A stretch of 64,000 nucleotides of DNA from Litorivicinus lipolyticus (GTDB lineage: Bacteria; Pseudomonadota; Gammaproteobacteria; Pseudomonadales; Litorivicinaceae). This document shows positions 34,105 through 42,867 of the stretch, piece by piece (position 1 is the first letter of the stretch; each line of letters starts with the position of its first letter). The DNA lies in NCBI RefSeq assembly GCF_009650135.1, contig NZ_CP045871.1:124001-188000 (forward strand), read 5' to 3'. The notes below the pieces were generated by a model that searched no databases, had not been told where the DNA came from, and saw only the letters and a program-made list of their open reading frames with translations. A program made the translations under genes and the position numbers.

Positions 34105-36144
34105 ATGACCAATCCGTTACTCCAAGACCACGCGCTGCCTGCTTTTAGTGCGATCGAGCCTGAACACATTCAGCCGGCCATTGAAGCCTTGATTGCGAAT
34201 GCCAAACAGACCATTGATCGGGTCACCGCGGTGGACGCGCTGACGCCGACCTGGGCAGGTTTAATTGCGCCGATCGATGCCGCTAGCGAACGTTTAAGCC
34301 AGGCGTTCTCGCCGGTTGGCCACATCAAGGCGGTGATTGATACGCCGGCGCTGCGAGACGCTTACAATCAGTGCTTGCCGTTGTTGTCGGAGTTCGCCAC
34401 CTGGGTGGGCCAGCACACGGCGCTGTACAACGCTTATAAAGCGCTGCGCGCCTCGCCTGAATATTCCGCTCTGGACGATGCACGGCGCAAGGTTATTGAT
34501 GACGGTGTGCGCGATTTTGAGTTGGCCGGTGTCGGGCTCAGTGGCGATGCAAAAAAACGCTATGGCGACATCAAGGCGCGCTTGTCGGACCTGTCGTCGG
34601 CGTTTTCCGATGCGGTGTTGGACGCGTCCCAGGCCTGGACTTTACATCTGGCCGACGACAGCCGCCTTGACGGTGTTCCGGACAGCATTCGCGGGATGAT
34701 GGCGCAGCTGGCGGCGGCGCGTGAATTGGATGGTTTTTTGGTGACTTTGGATGCGCCGGTGGTGATGACGGTGCTGTCGTTTGCCCGCGACCGAGCGCTG
34801 CGTGAAACCGTCTATACGGCCTGGACTACGCGCGCCAGCGACCAGGGCCCGAATGCCGGTCAATACGACAACAGCGAGCGGATCAATGAAATCTTGGCAC
34901 TGCGTCACGAGTTGTCGCAGTTGCTGGGGTTTGCTAACTACGCCGAGCGTTCGTTGGCGACTAAAATGGCCAGCAATAGCGACCAAGTGATCGACTTTTT
35001 GAGCGACCTGGCGGACAAGGCACGGCCCTTTGCCGAGGCCGAAGTGGCCAGCGTTCGGGCCTTTGCCAAAGACGCCGGGGTCGACCCGATGGAGCCGTGG
35101 GACACGGGCTTTTACAGCGAACGCTTGAAAGAGCGAGACTTTGATCTGGACCAGGAGGCGCTGCGTCCGTGGTTCCCGCTGCCGCAAGTGCTGAACGGGC
35201 TGTTTAGCATCACCGGCGAGCTGTTTGATTTTCGTGTCGAGCAGGAAAAAGACGTTGATCTGTGGCATGACGAAGCCAGCTTTTGGCGCATTCTGCGCGG
35301 CGAGGAAACCCTCGGCTTTTTCTACCTGGATGTGTACGCCCGCGAAGGCAAGCGCGGCGGCGCGTGGATGGATGTGTGTCGCTCGCGCTGGCGCGAGCCG
35401 GACAGCATATTGCAGCTGCCGGTGGCCTATTTGACCTGTAACTTCACTCGTCCCGTGGGCGATCAGCCAGCGCTGTTGACCCACGATGAGGCGGTCACGC
35501 TGTTCCATGAGTTTGGCCACGGTTTGCACCATATGTTGACCCAACAAGAGGCGCTCGGGGTGTCGGGCATTGCCGGTGTGCCCTGGGACGCGGTCGAGTT
35601 GCCGAGCCAGTTCCTGGAAAATTGGTGCTACCTGCCCGAGGGTTTGGCGCGCATGTCTGGGCATGTTGACAGTGGCGAGCCGTTGCCGCGAGCCGAATTG
35701 GACAAGCTGATTGCCGCGCGCGGGTTCCAGGCCGGCATGCAGACCCTGCGTCAGGTCGAGTTCGCGCTGTTTGATTTTGAATTGCACGCCCACTACGACC
35801 CCGAAGCGCCGATGCCCTTTATGGACGTGTTGGCGGGGGTGCGTGATCGCGTCGCGGTCATGCCCGCGCCCGCGTTTGGCCGATTCCCCTGTGCGTTTAG
35901 CCACATTTTTGCCGGCGGCTACGCGGCCGGCTATTACAGTTACAAGTGGGCCGAGGTGTTAAGCGCCGATGCCTTCAGCCGTTTCGAAGAAGAGGGCGTG
36001 ATGAGTGCCGAGGTCGGGCGCAGCTTTGCCGAAAACATATTAGAACGCGGCGGCAGTGCCGACCCGATGGCGCTGTTTATCGCCTTTCGTGGGCGTCAGC
36101 CCAGCGTTGATGCACTGCTTCGGCATAATGGGTTGGCGGCATGA
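34105..36144 (+). CDS. prlC: Oligopeptidase A (M3 family)
   Basis: Cytoplasmic zinc metallopeptidase that degrades short peptides, including cleaved signal peptides. It is 679 aa (E. coli 680). The zinc motif HEFGH is at residues 468-472, followed by GLHHML, and the third ligand Glu lies in the downstream helix (ELPSQFLENW). It overlaps the yheV-like gene by 4 bp. Confidence 0.97.
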   Translation: MTNPLLQDHALPAFSAIEPEHIQPAIEALIANAKQTIDRVTAVDALTPTWAGLIAPIDAASERLSQAFSPVGHIKAVIDTPALRDAYNQCLPLLSEFATWVGQHTALYNAYKALRASPEYSALDDARRKVIDDGVRDFELAGVGLSGDAKKRYGDIKARLSDLSSAFSDAVLDASQAWTLHLADDSRLDGVPDSIRGMMAQLAAARELDGFLVTLDAPVVMTVLSFARDRALRETVYTAWTTRASDQGPNAGQYDNSERINEILALRHELSQLLGFANYAERSLATKMASNSDQVIDFLSDLADKARPFAEAEVASVRAFAKDAGVDPMEPWDTGFYSERLKERDFDLDQEALRPWFPLPQVLNGLFSITGELFDFRVEQEKDVDLWHDEASFWRILRGEETLGFFYLDVYAREGKRGGAWMDVCRSRWREPDSILQLPVAYLTCNFTRPVGDQPALLTHDEAVTLFHEFGHGLHHMLTQQEALGVSGIAGVPWDAVELPSQFLENWCYLPEGLARMSGHVDSGEPLPRAELDKLIAARGFQAGMQTLRQVEFALFDFELHAHYDPEAPMPFMDVLAGVRDRVAVMPAPAFGRFPCAFSHIFAGGYAAGYYSYKWAEVLSADAFSRFEEEGVMSAEVGRSFAENILERGGSADPMALFIAFRGRQPSVDALLRHNGLAA

Positions 36145-36380
36145 TTAAGCGTTTTATTGCCGGTGCCGTGTGCCCGAAGTGCAGTGGTCGCGACAAAATT
36201 CGCGCCTGGAGCAACGACGCCGGAACCCAGCTGCGCGAGTGTGTGGCCTGTGGTTTTGAGGATGCGATTTACGCCGATGCACCGAGCGAGCTGGTGACGC
36301 GTGTCAACCAGGACCGCGCGGGTCCAAAAACGACCGACGACATTGCACCGATTCGGTTTGTCCCGGAGGTTAAAAAATGA
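36141..36380 (+). CDS. YheV-like putative metal-binding protein
   Basis: Small protein (79 aa) with two CxxC pairs, CPKC (11-14) and CVAC (34-37), suggesting a zinc ribbon. It matches the DUF2387/YheV family in its N terminus (IKRFIAGAVCPKC) and the ending IRFVPEVKK. Function is unknown. The prlC-yheV pairing is conserved in Pseudomonas-type genomes. It overlaps prlC and the next small gene by 4 bp each. Confidence 0.88.
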   Translation: MIKRFIAGAVCPKCSGRDKIRAWSNDAGTQLRECVACGFEDAIYADAPSELVTRVNQDRAGPKTTDDIAPIRFVPEVKK

Positions 36381-36496
36381 AGCGACTGATTGGCCTATGT
36401 GTGGTCCTGATGATGGCCGGCTGCGCCACCGTTGAGGGCCTGGGCAAAGACATTCAAAAGGCCGGTGAGCGCCTTGAAGAAGCCGCCCAACGCTAG
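36377..36496 (+). CDS. Entericidin-like small lipoprotein
   Basis: A 39 aa product with a signal peptide and a lipobox (LMMAGCAT; lipid-modified Cys at 16), followed by VEGLGKDIQKAGERLEEAA, which is the entericidin A/B family pattern. The ATG overlaps the yheV-like stop (ATGA). In E. coli, entericidins are a bacteriolysis/antidote lipoprotein pair; a single copy like this has no known role. Its stop overlaps the MATE gene stop on the other strand (CTAG). Confidence 0.88.
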   Translation: MKRLIGLCVVLMMAGCATVEGLGKDIQKAGERLEEAAQR

Positions 36497-37812
36497 CCCA
36501 GTGACGGCCACAGCCGCCATTTGAAAAAGCACGCCATGGCGCCCGCGCGGGCCAGCTGCCAGCCCCAAAACGCGATCCATAGCCCGGCCAAGCCGGCGCC
36601 TTGGGTGGCGTACCACAGCGGAAAATACACCAGCCCAGTGCTGGCAAGCATAATCCACGCCATCGGTTTGAAGCGATTGGCGCCGATGAACACGCCGTCG
36701 AAAAAATAACTGATCCAGGCCACCAGCGGCAGCGGTGCCAGCCACCAAAAGACAGCCAAGGCTTGGTCGCTGATCGCGGCTTGGTTCGACAGCAGCCCAA
36801 CCCACCAGGGCGCCCCCAGCCACAGCAGCAACGACGCCAGCGCCGCGCTGGTCAGTGAACACACCGCGCCCGCCCACAGCGCCAAGCGCAATGCGCTGGG
36901 ATCGCGGCGACCGATGGCATGACCGGTTTGAATTTCAGCGGCGTCGGCAAACCCATCCAATGAATAGGCGGCGACCGCCAAAAGGGTCAGTAAGATCGCA
37001 TTGACGGCGGCATCCATGGCGCTTAACAGGGCGGACTGGGTGTTAAACCAGGTGAACACCGCCAACAGCGCCAGTGCGCGCACAAACACCAGGGCGTTGG
37101 CACTGAACAGCTGGCGCGCGCCGGCCCAGTTTGGCCATCCCATCCACAGGCTGCCCAGTTGCCGGTGCACCAGCCACACGGCCATGGCGACCCCGGCCAG
37201 CTGGCTGAGTACGGTTGCCAGCGCGATGCCGGCGACCCCCTGTCCGGCCCACAGCCCCAACCCTGCGCTGAGTGCCATGTTGATCAGGTTGGTGGCGACC
37301 AGCACCACGGCTAAGGCCCGGGTGTTGCCCTGACCCATTAACCAGCCGTGCAGCGCGTAGTACGCCAGTGCCAATATCGCACCGCCCCAGCGCACGCCAG
37401 TATAGGCCAGGGTTTGCTGGCCCAGTCCTGGTTCCAGCGCCAGCCTGGCCAGCACCGGGTCAATCAGCCACCAGCCGGCGACGCTGAGTGCAGCGCCGAT
37501 GGCGACCGCAATCACCAGCCCCTGGGCCAGTAAATTCCAGCTGTCGTGACGATCGCCACGCCCAAAAGCCTGTGCCGCCAGTCCGCCCATGGCAATGCGT
37601 AAAAAACCAAAGGCCCAAAACACCAAGGTCACCCACGCGCCGCCCAGGGCAATGGCGGCCAGGGGTTGCGGACCGTCCAGGCGCCCGGCCACGGCGGTAT
37701 CAACGGCCGCCATCAGTGGCAGTGAGGCATTCGCGACAATCAACGGCCACGCCAGTTTCCAGGCCGCGAGTAGGGCTTGAGCCTTTGAATTGTTTGGGGT
37801 TGTGGCGATCAT
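36493..37812 (-). CDS. MATE family efflux transporter (DinF-like)
   Basis: Twelve-helix multidrug/Na+ or H+ antiporter of the MATE superfamily. It is 439 aa from ATG 37812. The N-terminal signature PLIVANASLPLMAAVDTAVAG resembles the DinF subgroup, and the second half repeats the fold. I chose ATG 37812 with AAGGA just upstream; the open frame runs further up without homology. No SOS (LexA) box was seen upstream, unlike E. coli dinF. Substrate unknown. Confidence 0.9.
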   Translation of the reverse strand: MIATTPNNSKAQALLAAWKLAWPLIVANASLPLMAAVDTAVAGRLDGPQPLAAIALGGAWVTLVFWAFGFLRIAMGGLAAQAFGRGDRHDSWNLLAQGLVIAVAIGAALSVAGWWLIDPVLARLALEPGLGQQTLAYTGVRWGGAILALAYYALHGWLMGQGNTRALAVVLVATNLINMALSAGLGLWAGQGVAGIALATVLSQLAGVAMAVWLVHRQLGSLWMGWPNWAGARQLFSANALVFVRALALLAVFTWFNTQSALLSAMDAAVNAILLTLLAVAAYSLDGFADAAEIQTGHAIGRRDPSALRLALWAGAVCSLTSAALASLLLWLGAPWWVGLLSNQAAISDQALAVFWWLAPLPLVAWISYFFDGVFIGANRFKPMAWIMLASTGLVYFPLWYATQGAGLAGLWIAFWGWQLARAGAMACFFKWRLWPSLG

Positions 37813-37993
37813 GAGGTCCTTAGGGGGTTGCACTTTGGCTGGCGTTTGACAATAGTTACCGGGCCTGAAAAGGCCAGCGCTAAATAATAAAGCTAAGATC
37901 TGCGACTGAAACATCCTTTTCCATGCCAGCAATAGCAGGCTAGGAGGGGCGCGGATGCTTGGCCTTGCGGAATACACGCAACGCGGAGGCACT

Positions 37994-38815
37994 ATGCGTT
38001 TTTGGATTGTACTAATGAGCTTGCTCACCACACCAGCGGCTTGGGCTGCCTGGGACCTGAATATGCGTCAGGGGGTGACGGAAATATCGCAAGCGGTGTA
38101 CGGCTTGCACATGACCATTTTCTGGGTCTGTGTGGGCATCGGCGTCGTCGTCTTCGGCGTCATGTTCTATTCGATCTACTACCATCGCAAAAGTCGCGGT
38201 GCAGTCTCCGATACCTTCCATGAATCGACCAAGCTGGAAATAGTGTGGACCGCGATTCCGTTTATTATTTTGGTGGCCATGTGCGTGCCGGCGACCAAGG
38301 TACTGATTCAAATGTACGATGCCAGCGACTCGGACATCGACATCAAGGTCATGGGCTACCAGTGGAAGTGGAGCTACGAGTACCTGGGCGAGGATTTGGG
38401 CAACGGCGACAACATGGCGTTCTTTTCGAACCTGTCGACGCCGCGCGCCGAGGTCTATAACGAAGCGCCAAAGAACCCCAACTACCTGTTGGAAGTCGAC
38501 CAGCCGCTGGTCATTCCGGCCAACAAGAAAGTACGTTTCCTAATTACCGCCAACGACGTGATTCACGCCTTTTGGGTGCCTGACTTTGCGGTCAAGAAGG
38601 ACGCGATACCGGGCTTCATTAACGAATCCTGGACGATCGTACCTGAGCCGGGTATCTATCGCGGCCAGTGCGCTGAGCTGTGCGGCGAAGCCCACGGTTA
38701 CATGCCGATTGTGGTCAAAGTGGTGCCCGAGGACGAGTATTACGCTTGGGTCGACAATAAGAAGCAACAAATTGCTCAGGCTCGCGGCATCACGCCCGCG
38801 GTCGCCAATCGCTAG
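37994..38815 (+). CDS. coxB: Cytochrome c oxidase subunit II (aa3 type)
   Basis: Accepts electrons from cytochrome c through the binuclear CuA centre. It is 273 aa. The signal peptide (MRFWIVLMSLLTTPAAWA) is followed by two membrane helices. The CuA ligands are C226, C230, H234 and M237 in GQCAELCGEAHGYM, with the earlier His in VIHAFWVPDF. There is no fused cytochrome c domain. I chose ATG 37994 because of GGAGG just upstream and the signal peptide. It leads a ten-gene oxidase and assembly cluster; the roughly 180 bp gap upstream must contain its promoter. Confidence 0.97.
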   Translation: MRFWIVLMSLLTTPAAWAAWDLNMRQGVTEISQAVYGLHMTIFWVCVGIGVVVFGVMFYSIYYHRKSRGAVSDTFHESTKLEIVWTAIPFIILVAMCVPATKVLIQMYDASDSDIDIKVMGYQWKWSYEYLGEDLGNGDNMAFFSNLSTPRAEVYNEAPKNPNYLLEVDQPLVIPANKKVRFLITANDVIHAFWVPDFAVKKDAIPGFINESWTIVPEPGIYRGQCAELCGEAHGYMPIVVKVVPEDEYYAWVDNKKQQIAQARGITPAVANR

Positions 38816-38824
38816 GAGTTTGTG

Positions 38825-40405
38825 ATGAGTGCTGTCATTGATAATCACGCCCACGACGACCATGGCCCGAAAAAAGGCTTTATGCGTTGGGTGTTCACCA
38901 CGAACCACAAAGACATCGGTGCGATGTATCTGTGGTTTTCATTCGCCATGTTTTTTGTCGGCGGTGCCTTTGCGCTGGTGATCCGCTCGGAGCTGTTCCA
39001 GCCCGGCCTGCAGATCGTCGAGCCGGAATTTTTTAACCAGATGACCACGATGCACGGCCTGATCATGGTGTTTGGGGCGGTCATGCCGGCCTTTGTGGGC
39101 CTGGCTAACTGGCTGATCCCGGTCATGATTGGCGCGCCGGACATGGCCTTGCCGCGCTTGAACAACTGGTCGTTTTGGCTGTTGCCCTTTAGCTTCACGA
39201 TTTTGTTGTCGACGCTATTCATGGAAGGGGGTGGTGCAAACTATGGTTGGACGTTCTATGCGCCGCTGTCGACCACCTATGCGCCGCCGAGTGTGACCTT
39301 TTTCATCTTTGCCATGCACCTAATGGGCGTGTCCTCGATTATGGGTTCGATCAACATCATCGCGACTATTTTCAACATGCGCGCTCCCGGTATGACGCTA
39401 ATGAAAATGCCGATGTTTGTATGGTCGTGGCTGATCACATCGTATCTGCTGGTGGCGGTTATACCGGTACTGGCGGGCGTCATTACCATGATGTTGATGG
39501 ACATTAACTTCGGCACCAGCTTCTTCGACGCCGCCGGTGGTGGCGACCCGGTCTTGTTCCAGCACGTGTTCTGGTTCTTTGGCCACCCCGAGGTCTACAT
39601 CATGATTTTGCCGGCGTTCGGCATCGTCAGCCACATCATTCCGGCCTTCGCGCGCAAGACCCTGTTCGGCTACAGCTCGATGGTCTACGCGACCTCATCG
39701 ATTGCATTCCTGTCGTTCATCGTATGGGCGCACCACATGTTCACGGTGGGTATACCGCTGGTCGGCGAGCTGTTCTTTATGTACGCGACCATGCTGATTG
39801 CAGTGCCGACCGGCGTCAAAGTCTTCAACTGGGTCACCACCATGTTCCGCGGTTCGATGACCTTTGAAACGCCGATGCTGTTCTCGATTGCCTTTGTCGT
39901 GCTGTTCACCATCGGTGGATTTTCCGGCTTGATGTTGGCGATCGCGCCGGCGGACTTCCAATACCACGACACCTACTTTGTGGTCGCGCACTTCCACTAC
40001 GTGTTGGTGCCGGGGGCTATCTTTGCGATCTTCGCGGCGATGTATTACTGGCTGCCGAAAATGACCGGCAACATGTACCCGGAATGGTTGGGCAAGCTGC
40101 ACTTCTGGCTGTCTTTCGTCGGCATGAACCTGACGTTTTTCCCGATGCACTTTATCGGCTTGGCCGGCATGCCGCGTCGAATTCCGGACTACAACATGCA
40201 GTTCGCGGACTTCAACATGGTCGCCAGTGTGGGTGCTTTTGCCTTTGGCATCACCCAGCTGATTTTCTTGGCGGTCGTGGTGATCACGATCCGCGGCGGT
40301 AAAAAAGCCGAGGCCAAAAGCTGGGAAGGAGCCGACGGGTTGGAATGGTCGTTGCCGTCGCCGGCGCCTTACCACTCGTTCTCGACACCTCCCGAGATCA
40401 AGTAA
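38825..40405 (+). CDS. coxA: Cytochrome c oxidase subunit I
   Basis: Heme a / heme a3-CuB catalytic subunit. It is 526 aa with twelve membrane helices. Ligands visible are H in MTTMHGLIMVFG (heme a), the GHPEVYIMILP motif with the E of the D channel and the His-Tyr cross-link region, HH in WAHHMF (CuB), and HDTYFVVAHFHYVL (hemes a3 and a). I chose ATG 38825, six bases after AGGAG, over GTG 38822. It is a canonical A-family heme-copper oxidase. Confidence 0.98.
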   Translation: MSAVIDNHAHDDHGPKKGFMRWVFTTNHKDIGAMYLWFSFAMFFVGGAFALVIRSELFQPGLQIVEPEFFNQMTTMHGLIMVFGAVMPAFVGLANWLIPVMIGAPDMALPRLNNWSFWLLPFSFTILLSTLFMEGGGANYGWTFYAPLSTTYAPPSVTFFIFAMHLMGVSSIMGSINIIATIFNMRAPGMTLMKMPMFVWSWLITSYLLVAVIPVLAGVITMMLMDINFGTSFFDAAGGGDPVLFQHVFWFFGHPEVYIMILPAFGIVSHIIPAFARKTLFGYSSMVYATSSIAFLSFIVWAHHMFTVGIPLVGELFFMYATMLIAVPTGVKVFNWVTTMFRGSMTFETPMLFSIAFVVLFTIGGFSGLMLAIAPADFQYHDTYFVVAHFHYVLVPGAIFAIFAAMYYWLPKMTGNMYPEWLGKLHFWLSFVGMNLTFFPMHFIGLAGMPRRIPDYNMQFADFNMVASVGAFAFGITQLIFLAVVVITIRGGKKAEAKSWEGADGLEWSLPSPAPYHSFSTPPEIK

Positions 40406-40957
40406 ATGTCGAATGAAGCCGGCATCCAGCGCACCTTACGCCGAGGCCTATTGGTTGGCGCGCTGATGTTTGGCTTTGGTTTCGCCTTGGTGCCGCTGTA
40501 CGACATTATTTGTGAAATTGCTGGCATCAACGGCAAGACCGCGACCAGCGCCTACACCGGTGTGACCACGGAGATTGATGACAGCCGCGAGGTCCGCGTG
40601 ATCTTTATGAGCGTTAACGGCGGTTCGATGCCGTGGCGCTTTCGGCCCGAAACGACCGAAATGACGGTCACCCCGGGGCGGGTTTACGAAACGGCTTACT
40701 TGGCCGAGAACATGACCAGTCGCGACTTGGTGGCCCAGGCAGTGCCGAGCGTCAGCCCGGGCTACGCGGCGTCACACATGAACAAGATCGAGTGCTTTTG
40801 TTTCGAGCAGCAGCCCCTGGCCGGTGGCCAGGACACCCGTATGCCGTTGCGTTTTATGGTCGATGCGGATCTGCCGGACAGCGTGCGCGCGATTACTTTG
40901 AATTACACCCTGTTTGATATTACTGACAAAGTCGCCGGCGCTACTGCGGCGCGATAA
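40406..40957 (+). CDS. ctaG: Cytochrome c oxidase assembly protein CtaG (Cox11)
   Basis: Copper chaperone that delivers CuB to subunit I. It is 183 aa with one N-terminal membrane anchor (residues 13-32) and a periplasmic domain containing the copper-binding CFCFEQQPL motif. ATG follows the coxA stop TAA directly (TAAATG). The position between coxA and coxC is standard. Confidence 0.97.
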   Translation: MSNEAGIQRTLRRGLLVGALMFGFGFALVPLYDIICEIAGINGKTATSAYTGVTTEIDDSREVRVIFMSVNGGSMPWRFRPETTEMTVTPGRVYETAYLAENMTSRDLVAQAVPSVSPGYAASHMNKIECFCFEQQPLAGGQDTRMPLRFMVDADLPDSVRAITLNYTLFDITDKVAGATAAR

Positions 40958-40974
40958 TAATTTAAGGAGTGACC

Positions 40975-41889
40975 ATGGCAGGTAGTTATTACGTTCCCGA
41001 ACAGAGCAAGTTGCCGATCGCGGCGACCATTGCAGCCTCGGCGATGATGCTGGGAGCGGGCGTCTGGGTTGTCGATTCAAACGCAGGCAACGTCTACAGC
41101 AACGGCTCCAGCCTATTTGCGGTCGGCTTGTTGGCGGTGTTGGCGGTGATGTGGTTTTGGTTCACGACCGTGATCAAAGAGCACCAAGCCGGGATGAACT
41201 CCGCCCAGCTGCAAAAGTCCTACGTCTGGGGCATGGGCTGGTTTATTTTCTCGGAAGTGATGTTCTTTGCGGCCTTCTTTGGTGCGCTGTTTTACATTCG
41301 AAACTTCAGCGTTCCATGGCTGGCTGGCGAGGGTGAAAAAGGCGTCGCCAACATGCTGTGGACGGGATTCGAGAACGTTTGGCCGCTGATGCAAACGCCG
41401 GCACAGGCACTGGCCGATTCCACCGGCATTGTGACCACGGATCAAGTTAAGGGCCCCGATGAAATTATCCCCTGGACTGGGCTACCGCTGATCAACACCT
41501 TGTTGCTGTTGAGTTCGTCAGTGACGGTGCATTTCGCCCACGTTGGCCTGAAAAACGGCAACGACAAAGCGATGAGTCGTTGGTTGGCAGCGACGGTAAT
41601 CTTGGGCTTTGTGTTTGTCGGCTTTCAAGCCGAGGAATACGTGCTGGCGTACACCGAGCTGGGCCTGACCCTGCAGTCTGGCGTGTACGGCGCGACCTTC
41701 TTTATGTTGACCGGTTTCCACGGCCTTCACGTGTGCATTGGCGCGATCATGCTGGGCATCATGTGGATCCGCCATCGCCGCGGTCATTTCAAGCCGCACG
41801 ACCATTTTGGCTTCGAAGCGGCCAGCTGGTACTGGCACTTCGTTGATGTGGTGTGGGTCGGTTTGTTCTTGTTCGTCTACATCCTGTAG
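40975..41889 (+). CDS. coxC: Cytochrome c oxidase subunit III
   Basis: Seven-helix structural subunit that stabilises subunit I and its proton uptake. It is 304 aa. Family motifs are seen in the FFGALFYIRNF and FHGLHVCIGAIML segments and the C-terminal SWYWHFVDVVWVGLFLFVYIL (one residue longer than quoted limits, so given in part: WYWHFVDVVW). I chose ATG 40975, five bases after AAGGAG, over GTG 40969. It is separated from ctaG by 17 bp. Confidence 0.96.
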   Translation: MAGSYYVPEQSKLPIAATIAASAMMLGAGVWVVDSNAGNVYSNGSSLFAVGLLAVLAVMWFWFTTVIKEHQAGMNSAQLQKSYVWGMGWFIFSEVMFFAAFFGALFYIRNFSVPWLAGEGEKGVANMLWTGFENVWPLMQTPAQALADSTGIVTTDQVKGPDEIIPWTGLPLINTLLLLSSSVTVHFAHVGLKNGNDKAMSRWLAATVILGFVFVGFQAEEYVLAYTELGLTLQSGVYGATFFMLTGFHGLHVCIGAIMLGIMWIRHRRGHFKPHDHFGFEAASWYWHFVDVVWVGLFLFVYIL

Positions 41890-41898
41890 TCGAAATCG

Positions 41899-42120
41899 TC
41901 ACCCGTTCCACGGGGCTTGGATGGCCAATGTGCCACTCAAGACCCCGTAGGCGACGGCAATTACCAGCAACGCCGCCAGCGTGATTCGGACCCCCAGCGC
42001 ATACAGCGTTCGCTTGCTATCTTGTTGATCATTCAGTAGAAACCAAAGACCGGAACTCAAGCTGGCGACGACTGCGGCGAACAACAGGACAATAATGATT
42101 TTCAATGCAAATGCGGACAC
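41899..42120 (-). CDS. DUF2909 family twin-transmembrane protein
   Basis: Short membrane protein (73 aa) with two helices, about residues 4-24 and 40-62. The region ALKIIIVLLFAAVVASLSSG followed by KRTLYALGVR matches the DUF2909 family found in the same place in Pseudomonas oxidase clusters. I chose GTG 42120, with an AAGGGG ribosome site seven bases upstream; the open frame extends further but the added sequence is not membrane-like. It is the only minus-strand gene in the oxidase cluster. Role unknown, perhaps oxidase assembly. Confidence 0.82.
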   Translation of the reverse strand: MSAFALKIIIVLLFAAVVASLSSGLWFLLNDQQDSKRTLYALGVRITLAALLVIAVAYGVLSGTLAIQAPWNG

Positions 42121-42174
42121 ATTCGGCCCCTTGTACAACGGTGTGCGTCGAGCATACGCGCTTGGGTGTGACGC

Positions 42175-42867
42175 TTGAAGGGGTTCCGTCCAGGCGTACG
42201 CACCACTTTGTTTGTGATGTTGTTTTTGCCGGTGTTTGTGGCCCTGGGCTTTTGGCAGCTGGATCGTGCTGAACAAAAGCGCGCGATTGAACGCGAATTT
42301 GGCGCCAAAAAAGACCTAGCCCCAGTGACGCTGGAACAGGCCTTGGTTCAGCCGGATCCCAACTACACCCGGGTCGCCTTACGTGGACAACTATTAAGCC
42401 ATCAGCCGGTGCTGCTGGACAATCGGCTGCGTGACGGCACGCCCGGGATCGAGGTATTGGTGCCGCTTGTTGCGGGCGCCCAAACGGTGTTGGTTAATCT
42501 GGGTTTCCTTGCCAAGGCAACCGACATGTCGGTACCGCCACTGCCAGTACTGCCCAGTGGCAATCTGAACGTGACCGGGTATTTGTATCGCCCCGATAAA
42601 GACCGGTTCGTATTGGGCGAATCGATCGACACGGGCTTTCCGCTGCTGTTGCAGCGTATGGATTGGGGCCGTGTGTCCGGTGGCTTGGGGCGTGAGCTGT
42701 TGCCGTGGCAATTGCGGGTGGGTCCTGAACAGCCGGGTAGCTTTGACACCGCCTGGACCATCGCGGTCGGGTCGCCCAGCAAACACCAAGGCTATGCATT
42801 TCAATGGTTTGCCATGGCCTTTGCGCTGTTGGCTTTATACGGTTATAGCGGATTCAAGAGGCGTTAA
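42175..42867 (+). CDS. SURF1 family cytochrome oxidase biogenesis protein
   Basis: Helps insert heme a into subunit I. It is 230 aa with a membrane helix at each end (about 10-27 and 208-224) and the family motifs FWQLDRAEQKRAIE near 27-40 and LLDNRLRDGTPGIEVLVP near 79-96. An in-frame stop lies at 42169-42171, so the first possible start is TTG 42175, which also matches the family N terminus. It precedes a hypothetical gene with no gap (TAAATG). Confidence 0.93.
   Translation: MKGFRPGVRTTLFVMLFLPVFVALGFWQLDRAEQKRAIEREFGAKKDLAPVTLEQALVQPDPNYTRVALRGQLLSHQPVLLDNRLRDGTPGIEVLVPLVAGAQTVLVNLGFLAKATDMSVPPLPVLPSGNLNVTGYLYRPDKDRFVLGESIDTGFPLLLQRMDWGRVSGGLGRELLPWQLRVGPEQPGSFDTAWTIAVGSPSKHQGYAFQWFAMAFALLALYGYSGFKRR

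Noticed and set aside
34642..35904. Long antisense open frame (420 codons) opposite prlC
   Set aside because: Same reasons: fully inside prlC, His/Gln/Arg-rich, no ribosome site and no recognisable domain.
37846..37875. TTGACA at 37846 and hairpin GGCCT-GAAA-AGGCC (37862-37875) upstream of coxB
   Set aside because: No acceptable -10 at 16-18 bp from TTGACA and no T run after the hairpin; the promoter is certainly in this gap, but I cannot place it.
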